From Alphaproteobacteria bacterium (GTDB taxonomy: Bacteria > Pseudomonadota > Alphaproteobacteria > Sphingomonadales > Emcibacteraceae), in NCBI GenBank assembly GCA_030432815.1, contig JAUILB010000012.1, forward strand, positions 1 to 19,765: 19,765 nucleotides of DNA. The letters run 5' to 3'. The position numbers and the translations under genes are program-made. Within the stretch, counting starts at the first letter, position 1. Each line of letters opens with the position of its first letter. The notes beneath the pieces were generated by a model. That model saw only the letters and a program-made list of their open reading frames with translations. It did not search any database and was not told the DNA's origin. Shown here one piece after another: positions 1 to 5,221 of this stretch.

Positions 1-1
1 T

Positions 2-307
2 CAGGAAATTATCCAATTCCTTACCGGAAAATGGGAAAAAGAACTGGAATATCGTTTAATCAAAGAACTTTTCGCCTTCACCGATAACCGTATCGCTGTA
101 CGTTACGCTTATGAATATCATGATGATCAGGGGCTGTGGTTTCGCGCTTATGGTAATGAAAATTGGGTTTTTGATGAAAACGGCCTTATGAAAGAGCGTT
201 ACGCTAGCATTAATGATTTAGCAATTGATGAAAGCGAGCGTAAATTTAATTGGCCTCAGGGCCGCAGGCCAGATGATTATGCAAGTTTGAGTGATTTGGA
301 ATTATAG
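2..307 (+). CDS. DUF1348 / NTF2-like (SnoaL-fold) protein, 3' end only
   Basis: The gene enters from the left edge, so only the last 101 codons are present, ending at TAG 305-307. The translation carries the block NRIAVRYAYEYHDDQG, then WFRAYGNENWVFDENGLM, SINDLAID and WPQGRRPDD near the end. These match from memory the conserved C-terminal part of DUF1348, a nuclear-transport-factor-2-like alpha+beta barrel family of about 150 residues. Members are small soluble proteins, often annotated only as NTF2 family, with no settled biochemical role. The frame is open to the edge, so this is truncation by the window and not a pseudogene. No partner gene is visible on this side, and the following arsR gene runs the opposite way. 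Family assignment is fairly sure; function is unknown. Confidence 0.85.
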   Translation, partial: QEIIQFLTGKWEKELEYRLIKELFAFTDNRIAVRYAYEYHDDQGLWFRAYGNENWVFDENGLMKERYASINDLAIDESERKFNWPQGRRPDDYASLSDLEL

Positions 308-335
308 CTTCAGGTTGCACAATACAAAATAAGAA

Positions 336-370
336 AGTTGAAATTACTAAGAGTAAATTTGCTTTCAACT
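336..370 (+). terminator. Hairpin downstream of the DUF1348 gene, possible weak terminator
   Basis: AGTTGAAA (336-343) pairs with TTTCAACT (363-370). Inside it TTACT (344-348) pairs with AGTAA (352-356), giving a long interrupted stem 29 bases after the stop codon. No T-run follows, so intrinsic termination is doubtful and the hairpin may instead protect the mRNA 3' end. The rest of 308-541 is non-coding. It holds a second loose inverted pair, GGGCAT (408-413) and ATGCCC (462-467), followed by AATTTTTT, which could end transcripts coming from the left. Confidence 0.35.
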
Positions 371-541
371 GTACAGAAGCCTAACGGGTAAAGGAACAGC
401 AAAAACGGGGCATCCACAAAGGAAGCTCCGAGCCTGATTTGTAAAATGATCCCACTTTTTTATGCCCAATTTTTTGCAAGCGGATTTGGTGAATATCCTG
501 CCATTCTATGTATCCTTACGTAAAAATTCAAATACTAAGAA

Positions 542-847
542 TTACACCAGATCGGAAAGGCCTTCTACGAATTGAGAAATAGCCTTGCGATCTGGTTTAT
601 AGAAAACCCAGTTTTTTATTTTCTTGCTTGTTACCAGTCCGGCTTCTTCAAGAACCTTCATATGCGCAGTTACAGTTGGTTGTTTTAGGCCAATTTTATC
701 TGTGATAAAACCTACACAAACACCATCCTCCACCAGATCACCGTCAACCTGTTTTGGAAAATGAGCACGAGGATCCACAATCCATTTCAGGATTTTTAAC
801 CTTTTTTCATTGGCAAGCGCTCGAAATATTAAAAGTGTTGACTCCAT
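542..847 (-). CDS. ArsR/SmtB-family winged-helix transcriptional repressor
   Basis: A 101-residue protein the usual size of an ArsR/SmtB dimeric repressor. The opening segment (residues 7-23, FRALANEKRLKILKWIV) is the family's first helices. The helix-turn-helix follows at about 46-70, with the recognition segment LKQPTVTAHMKVLEEAGLV, and the beta-wing is SKKIKNWVFYKPDR (74-87). The usual metal-sensing ELCVCDL motif is absent: the matching place reads DGVCVGF with a single cysteine (C44), so arsenic- or zinc-type metal sensing is unlikely. The gene is divergent from the Tat-exported PLP enzyme gene at 960. Three palindromes lie between them, so it probably represses itself and that gene. The ligand cannot be read from the sequence. 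Family is confident; regulon is inferred. Confidence 0.88.
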   Translation of the reverse strand: MESTLLIFRALANEKRLKILKWIVDPRAHFPKQVDGDLVEDGVCVGFITDKIGLKQPTVTAHMKVLEEAGLVTSKKIKNWVFYKPDRKAISQFVEGLSDLV

Positions 848-852
848 ATCAG

Positions 853-895
853 TACCTATATAGGTATATATCTATATAGATAATAGACTATATAG
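853..895. promoter_or_regulatory. Three tandem CTATATAG palindromes, probable ArsR operator array
   Basis: The palindrome core CTATATAG occurs at 856-863, 872-879 and 888-895, with centres exactly 16 bp apart. The first extends to a perfect 14-bp palindrome TACCTATATAGGTA (853-866), the second to TATCTATATAGATA (869-882). The third keeps only the 8-bp core. The array lies in the 112-bp gap between the divergent arsR gene and the PLP enzyme gene and covers the predicted arsR promoter. I found no other exact copy in the window. Assigning it to the adjacent ArsR protein is inference from position and symmetry. Confidence 0.65.
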
Positions 896-907
896 ATATA
901 TTGGCAA
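880..907 (-). promoter_or_regulatory. Candidate arsR promoter overlapping the operators
   Basis: On the minus strand TTGCCA (907-902) is followed by a 16-bp spacer and TATTAT (885-880). The third palindrome falls inside the spacer and the second touches the -10, so a bound repressor would block RNA polymerase. Transcription would begin near 873, leaving a leader of about 25 bases before the ATG. Prediction by consensus only. Confidence 0.4.
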
Positions 908-959
908 TTAAATTTTTAAAACACACTAACCTTACTATTGATTAAAGGAAAGAAAGAGT

Positions 960-2294
960 ATGAATAAAATGACCAACAAAACACGCCGAGTATTGCTTAA
1001 AGCTGTCGGTGCTTCATCATTAATCACATTTTCATCAGCAGGTACTCATTATTCGCTAGCACAAAATAACCCGTCTCAATACGCCTATAACTTTGATAAT
1101 AAAATAAATCGAGTTGGTGTAAATAGTATAAAATGGGACAGTGCCATTGCGCACTATGGTGAGAAAAAAATTAAAGTACCAATGACAATTGCAGATATGG
1201 ACTTTCAGCAAATGCCAGAGGTTAAAGACGCATTTTTAAAGCGCATCAAATACGAAAGTTATGGTTATGAAACCCCGCCGAAGAGTTACTTCGATGCAAT
1301 TATTAAATGGAACAGGGACCTATACGGGTTAGATATTAAGAAAGAATGGATACGAAATTCATCTGGTCTTGTCGCCGCTATGGCACCAGCCATTCGCGCT
1401 TTAAATCCTGCCGGAGGTAAAGTGATAGTTATGACACCAACCTATAATGGTTTTTTTAAAGAAATAAAAAACACCGGCATGCGTATGGTGACAAGTCCAA
1501 TGAAAAAGAATGGTTCCCGTTGGGAAATGGATTTAGACGACCTTGAAAGCCAATTAGATGATGAAACTAAGATCCTGATCCTGTGCAATCCAAACAATCC
1601 AACTGGTGAATGCTGGACAGCAGAAGAACTTCGTGCATTAGGAGATGTCTGTATCCGCAATGGTATAACAGTTCTGTCCGATGAAATTTGGGCAGGTTGT
1701 ACCAGAAAAAGTCACAAATATACCCCTTATGCATCCATCGGTGATAAATATGCAAACTCGAGCATCACATATCAATCGGCAGCAAAGCTGTTTAATCAAC
1801 CGATGCTAAAAACTTCTTATTTCTTCACCCAAAACGATGCATTACTGAATGCTGCCATGAATGATGGTGGTCACCATGACGAAGTTAATGTATTTGGCAT
1901 TATCGGCACTGAGGTAGCTTTTACCCAAGGTCGTCGCTGGATGGAAGAAATGAATAAATATCTGGATGACAATTTTGATCTTTTGGACAGTTACATAAAT
2001 AAGCAGAATAAAATACCCGGCATTCGCTTTAATATACCAGAAGCCACATATCTTGCCTGGCTTGATTGTAGTGTACTTATCAAAAGGCTCACTAATGCTG
2101 ATAAATTACCAAAAGATCAGGCACCAGAAAAAGCATTAAGCCAATGGTTAATTGAAAACTCCGGAGTCCAGATTAACCCCGGCATTAACTACGGCATCGG
2201 CGGTGACGGATATATGCGTATGAATATTGCGCTTCCCCGCATACAATGCGAAGAGGCTTTAAACCGAATAGCAAAAGCAGTAGCTGCGGTCTAA
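960..2294 (+). CDS. Tat-exported PLP-dependent C-S lyase / aminotransferase, MalY-PatB type
   Basis: A 444-residue fold-type I PLP enzyme. The MalY/PatB signature motifs are ordered correctly: TPTYNGF (159-165, Tyr162 stacking on PLP), NPNNPTG (210-216), SDEIW (240-244, Asp241 contacting the pyridine nitrogen), SAAK with Schiff-base Lys276, TYLAWLD (363-369), and the carboxylate-binding Arg420 in YMRMN. Known members cleave cystathionine or cysteine S-conjugates to thiol, pyruvate and ammonia, and some are aminotransferases. Unusually, the N-terminus is a twin-arginine signal: T8-R9-R10-V-L-L-K14, a hydrophobic stretch, and a likely cleavage site after SLA at residue 34. The enzyme would then be exported folded with PLP bound. 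An ATG at 960 follows a purine-rich AAGGAAAGAAAGAG. It is divergent from arsR and ends in its own terminator. Fold and catalytic residues are secure; substrate and periplasmic location are inferred. Confidence 0.85.
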   Translation: MNKMTNKTRRVLLKAVGASSLITFSSAGTHYSLAQNNPSQYAYNFDNKINRVGVNSIKWDSAIAHYGEKKIKVPMTIADMDFQQMPEVKDAFLKRIKYESYGYETPPKSYFDAIIKWNRDLYGLDIKKEWIRNSSGLVAAMAPAIRALNPAGGKVIVMTPTYNGFFKEIKNTGMRMVTSPMKKNGSRWEMDLDDLESQLDDETKILILCNPNNPTGECWTAEELRALGDVCIRNGITVLSDEIWAGCTRKSHKYTPYASIGDKYANSSITYQSAAKLFNQPMLKTSYFFTQNDALLNAAMNDGGHHDEVNVFGIIGTEVAFTQGRRWMEEMNKYLDDNFDLLDSYINKQNKIPGIRFNIPEATYLAWLDCSVLIKRLTNADKLPKDQAPEKALSQWLIENSGVQINPGINYGIGGDGYMRMNIALPRIQCEEALNRIAKAVAAV

Positions 2295-2331
2295 AAAAAC
2301 CCGCCTCTTTTTATCCAAGAGGCGGGTTTTT
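2295..2331. terminator. Bidirectional rho-independent terminator
   Basis: A perfect 15-bp stem, 2295-2309 against 2317-2331, with GC core CCCGCCTCTT / AAGAGGCGGG and a 7-base loop. An A-run leads the left arm and a T-run ends the right arm, so it works in both directions. It starts directly after the stop codon of the PLP enzyme gene and lies 6 bp beyond the 3' end of the minus-strand tRNA. Confidence 0.9.
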
Positions 2332-2337
2332 AATTGA

Positions 2338-2413
2338 TGGTGGAGCTAAGCGGGCTCGAACCGCTGACCTCTACACTGCCAGTGTAGCGCTCTCCCAGCT
2401 GAGCTATAGCCCC
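2338..2413 (-). tRNA. tRNA-Ala (anticodon GGC)
   Basis: A 76-nt cloverleaf read on the minus strand. The acceptor arm is GGGGCTA / TAGCTCC with the G3-U70 wobble pair that marks alanine tRNAs, and CCA is encoded at the 3' end. The D-arm region is AGCTCAGCTGGGAGAGC. The anticodon stem-loop is CTACA-CTGGCAG-TGTAG, giving anticodon GGC (reads GCC/GCU), and the T-loop is GTTCGAG. No strong terminator separates it from the upstream FYDLN gene on the same strand, so read-through co-transcription is possible. A candidate promoter of its own is TTGATA-N17-TAGATT in the gap 2414-2507. Confidence 0.97.
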
Positions 2414-2507
2414 TAATTCATCATTCTATCTGGTTTGAAATGAATCGGTATTTAATTGCGGCAATCTATGCGACCGGTTTTTCTTTATCAAGCAAAATTA
2501 GATTTTA

Positions 2508-2873
2508 TTAATCATCATTAGATGTTTTTGTAATAGGTGCATCAACGACAGCAGCCACATTGGTATCATCATCATCCGTCAGAACCACTGTATTATCATC
2601 CGGTGCCAGCTCGATATCATCATCGTCGTCGTCATCACTAAGAAGCTCATCATCATCCAGAAGATCTTCTGTTTCATCGTCATCATCATCTATATCCACT
2701 TCCTGCTTTTCGGAAATAAGTTCGATAGAATGAGTTTTGCTTTTCAGGATCACTTCCGGTTTGAATTTGTGTTCGCAGCTTATGCAAATAATTGGTTCAA
2801 ATTCACCGAGATCGTAAAATCTTGTACCACATTTTGGGCATTGACGTTTTTCGCCCCATTCAGCTTTTGCCAA
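2508..2873 (-). CDS. FYDLN-type acidic zinc-ribbon protein (TIGR02300 family)
   Basis: A 121-residue protein in two parts. Residues 12-33 form a zinc ribbon (C12-P-K-C15 and C30-I-S-C33) around FYDLG (19-23), where most relatives have FYDLN. From about residue 60 the chain is extremely acidic, with long Asp runs (D-rich at 60-66, 72-75, 79-87, 99-103), and is probably disordered. The family is largely confined to alphaproteobacteria and has no established function; a nucleic-acid-linked or chaperone-like role is only a guess. The start is TTG (2873-2871): AAGGAG sits 7 bases upstream, and the N-terminus MAKAEWG fits the family. It is divergent from aroA and upstream of tRNA-Ala on the same strand. 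Confidence 0.88.
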   Translation of the reverse strand: MAKAEWGEKRQCPKCGTRFYDLGEFEPIICISCEHKFKPEVILKSKTHSIELISEKQEVDIDDDDDETEDLLDDDELLSDDDDDDDIELAPDDNTVVLTDDDDTNVAAVVDAPITKTSNDD

Positions 2874-2880
2874 AATACTT

Positions 2881-2886
2881 CTCCTT
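2881..2886 (-). promoter_or_regulatory. Shine-Dalgarno AAGGAG fixing a TTG start
   Basis: AAGGAG on the minus strand lies 7 bases before TTG at 2873-2871. No ATG in this frame is equally well placed, so the TTG is the start of the FYDLN gene. Confidence 0.75.
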
Positions 2887-3086
2887 AGAACATCATAGTT
2901 TGTTCACGGTCAGTTAAAAAAAATACCATTTGCCATTTTATAAGCCCACTGTCAAAGGCTATTATGCCAATTTTCGCATCTTTCTAGTTAAAAATGAAAT
3001 AAATATCTTAAAAAGTTACACATTTATAAATTATATGGTATTTCAAAGCACAATTCTGAGCGCTAAATTATCGACAAAGTCTTTAT

Positions 3087-4391
3087 ATGATGAATCAGCT
3101 AAAGTCTGGAAAATCCGGCCCATTAAAGGGCATCATAACAGTACCCGGTGACAAATCAATTTCGCACCGTTCTCTTATCATGGGGGCGCTCGCAATTGGA
3201 AAAAGCAAAATAACCGGGTTACTTGAAGGGGAAGACGTGCTTGGCACCGCTGAAGCCATGAAAGCATTGGGAGCCGACATATATAAGGATGATCAGGGTT
3301 TTTGGTATGTTCACGGCGTCGGTATTGGCGGACTCTGCGAACCGGAAAACCCTTTGAATATGGGTAATTCCGGAACCGGCGTACGTCTTCTAATGGGACT
3401 GGTTGCAACACATCCTATTAAAGTTACCTTCACCGGTGACGCATCCCTTTCATCAAGGCCAATGAAGAGGGTAACAATACCCCTAAGCAAGTTCGGAGCT
3501 AAATTTGACGGGGCAGACGACGGGACACTCCCCATAACGGTAACTGGTGCACAGATGCCGCTACCCATTGAGTATGAATTACCTGTCGCATCCGCCCAGG
3601 TTAAGTCCGCCATAATGCTTGCCGGGCTAAACACACCCGGCATAACAACCGTTATTGAAAAAATACCTACACGCGATCATTCGGAACGTATTTTTGATTA
3701 TTTTGGTGTACCTGTTGAAATTAATGGTGAAAATATTCAGGTAGAAGGACAGGCTGAAATTACTGCAAAAGATATGTCCATTCCTGCTGATCCTTCTTCT
3801 GCATCCTTTTTTATCGTCGCAGCACTTATTACCGAAGGATCAGATATTACGATCAAAAATGTCGGAATTAATCCCGCACGCACAGGGCTGTTCACTACAT
3901 TAATTGAAATGGGTGGGGATATAACTTTCGAAAACACCCGTCAGGAATGCGGTGAAGATGTTGCGGACATACGCGTACGATATTCAAATTTAAAAGGAAT
4001 TGAAGTACCACACGAAAGAGCACCATCAATGATAGATGAATATCCTGTACTTTGTGTTGCAGCCGCTCATGCACAGGGCACAACAGTGATGCGTGGCATA
4101 GAAGAACTTCGTGTTAAGGAAAGTGACCGCATAGCGGTTATGGTAAAAGGACTTAGTTCCTGCGGCGTTGAAGTTACCGAACATAAAGACGGTATGACAG
4201 TAATCAATTCTATTCCAAAAGGCGGCATGCCAATAAAAACACACCTTGATCATAGGATTGCAATGTCATTTTTGGTTTTGGGACTTATTTCCGAAACGTC
4301 AATTATAATTGATGATTGTTCCGTAATCGAAACCAGCTTTCCCGGTTTTGCAGAACTGATGAACAGTATTGGTGCTAATATATGTCCCTGA
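3087..4391 (+). CDS. aroA: 3-phosphoshikimate 1-carboxyvinyltransferase (EPSP synthase), class II type
   Basis: Cytoplasmic enzyme of the shikimate pathway that joins PEP to shikimate 3-phosphate. The 434 residues show GDKSISHRS (21-29, with Lys23 and Arg28), TGLLEGEDV (43-51), GNSGTGVR (93-100), RPMKRV (124-129), ASAQVKSA (168-175), the catalytic Asp317 in SMIDEYP, RVKESDR (342-348) and HLDHRIAMS (386-394). Overall wording follows the Agrobacterium CP4 class II enzyme. However, the key position is Gly96, where CP4 has the alanine that gives glyphosate tolerance, so this enzyme is expected to be sensitive. ATG 3087 is followed directly by ATG 3090; no good ribosome-binding site is visible for either, so the exact start is open. 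Its last 10 bases overlap cmk, implying coupled translation. The 213-bp gap upstream is divergent with the FYDLN gene. Confidence 0.96.
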   Translation: MMNQLKSGKSGPLKGIITVPGDKSISHRSLIMGALAIGKSKITGLLEGEDVLGTAEAMKALGADIYKDDQGFWYVHGVGIGGLCEPENPLNMGNSGTGVRLLMGLVATHPIKVTFTGDASLSSRPMKRVTIPLSKFGAKFDGADDGTLPITVTGAQMPLPIEYELPVASAQVKSAIMLAGLNTPGITTVIEKIPTRDHSERIFDYFGVPVEINGENIQVEGQAEITAKDMSIPADPSSASFFIVAALITEGSDITIKNVGINPARTGLFTTLIEMGGDITFENTRQECGEDVADIRVRYSNLKGIEVPHERAPSMIDEYPVLCVAAAHAQGTTVMRGIEELRVKESDRIAVMVKGLSSCGVEVTEHKDGMTVINSIPKGGMPIKTHLDHRIAMSFLVLGLISETSIIIDDCSVIETSFPGFAELMNSIGANICP

Positions 4392-5038
4392 ATATACCTT
4401 TTATAATTGCATTGGATGGTCCGGCAGCGTCCGGTAAGGGTACTCTCGCAAGAAAGCTAGCAGAATACTATAATCTGGCGTTACTTGATACCGGGATACT
4501 TTATCGTGCGGTAGGATGGAATGTGATTAATTCAGACGGAAATCCGGAAAAAGAGACTGATGCTCTGAAAGCAATAGAAAAACTGCCGGATACGGATTTG
4601 CAAAATCCAGCATTACGTAGCGAATCAACTGGTGCTGCAGCATCAAAAGTTGCTGCTATTCCCGCTGTCAGAAAGGCTTTGCGCGATTTTCAGCGCCAGT
4701 TTGCCTATAATCCACCTGAGAATAAAGCAGGCACGATCCTTGATGGGCGTGATATAGGTACGGTCATTTGCCCTGAAACACCCTATAAATTATTCATCAC
4801 TGCAGATGTTAAAACCCGCGCAAAACGGCGGTTTTTGGAAGAATTTGGCGAAAGTGGTACAGAGGAAGACTTAGAGAATATTCTTGAAGACCTTATAGTA
4901 CGTGATGAACGGGATACGAACAGACCCATGTCCCCTTTAAAAAAAGCTGAAGACGCGCTCTTGATTGACACAACGAATTCGTCTATAGAGGCCGTGTTTG
5001 AAGAGGCGGTATCGTTTATATCAAACAAAAAAAAATAG
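4382..5038 (+). CDS. cmk: Cytidylate kinase
   Basis: Phosphorylates CMP and dCMP with ATP in pyrimidine nucleotide recycling. The 218-residue length is typical. The P-loop-like GPAASGKGT is at 13-21, the substrate-binding LDTGILYRAVG at 35-45, DGRDIGTVICPE at 121-132, the LID-region arginines in VRDERDTNR (173-181), and LLIDTT at 193-198. It begins inside the aroA 3' end (10-bp overlap), so ribosomes finishing aroA probably reinitiate here. The aroA-cmk-rpsA order is classic in proteobacteria and supports all three calls. Confidence 0.96.
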   Translation: MSLNIPFIIALDGPAASGKGTLARKLAEYYNLALLDTGILYRAVGWNVINSDGNPEKETDALKAIEKLPDTDLQNPALRSESTGAAASKVAAIPAVRKALRDFQRQFAYNPPENKAGTILDGRDIGTVICPETPYKLFITADVKTRAKRRFLEEFGESGTEEDLENILEDLIVRDERDTNRPMSPLKKAEDALLIDTTNSSIEAVFEEAVSFISNKKK

Positions 5039-5051
5039 AGTAAAACATTAC

Positions 5052-5098
5052 CAAATACAGACTTTAACCACTCATTTTGATGGGTTGGGTTGTATTTG
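5052..5098 (+). other. Inverted repeat in the cmk-rpsA gap
   Basis: CAAATACA (5052-5059) pairs with TGTATTTG (5091-5098), with a smaller AACC / GGTT pair inside. It lies 13 bases after the cmk stop. The loop is long and no clean T-run follows, so it is a weak terminator at best, or the start of the rpsA leader. Confidence 0.3.
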
Positions 5099-5118
5099 TT
5101 TTACTTAATTAATATTAA
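5090..5118 (+). promoter_or_regulatory. Candidate rpsA promoter
   Basis: TTGTAT (5090-5095), a 17-bp spacer and TATTAA (5113-5118). This would give rpsA its own transcript with a leader of about 100 bases. The region is AT-rich, so chance matches are likely. Confidence 0.3.
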
Positions 5119-5173
5119 CACTAACCTTTTTATTAAGACCGTCGGATCCAACCGGCTGGCCTGGATAAAAAAC

Positions 5174-5202
5174 GGGTGCCCGAATATCGGAAAACAACAC
5201 CC
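5174..5202 (+). promoter_or_regulatory. Possible structured rpsA 5' leader
   Basis: GGGTG (5174-5178) can pair with CACCC (5198-5202), 19 bases before the rpsA ATG. Further up, ATCCA and TGGAT flank the GC-rich ACCGGCTGGCC. S1 represses its own translation in E. coli through leader structure; an equivalent here is inference. AGG at 5211-5213 is the likely ribosome-binding site. Confidence 0.3.
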
Positions 5203-5221
5203 ACATGAATAGGTAAACATA

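Noticed and set aside
423..434. Possible tRNA-derived attachment site (GCTCCGAGCCTG resembling the tRNA-Ala T-arm)
   Set aside because: Only about 9 of 12 bases agree, no integrase gene is present, and a match this short is expected by chance.
2560..2690. Repeated ATC/ATCATC tracts resembling a microsatellite or CRISPR-like repeat
   Set aside because: They encode aspartate runs of the FYDLN protein in frame; there are no spacers and no fixed repeat unit.
2930..3151. 73-codon plus-strand open frame before aroA
   Set aside because: No ribosome-binding site and the sequence is unlike any protein; its end runs into aroA in another frame.
3087..4391. Glyphosate-tolerance prediction from the class II type of AroA
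   Set aside because: The decisive residue is glycine (Gly96), the sensitive state, so tolerance is not supported.
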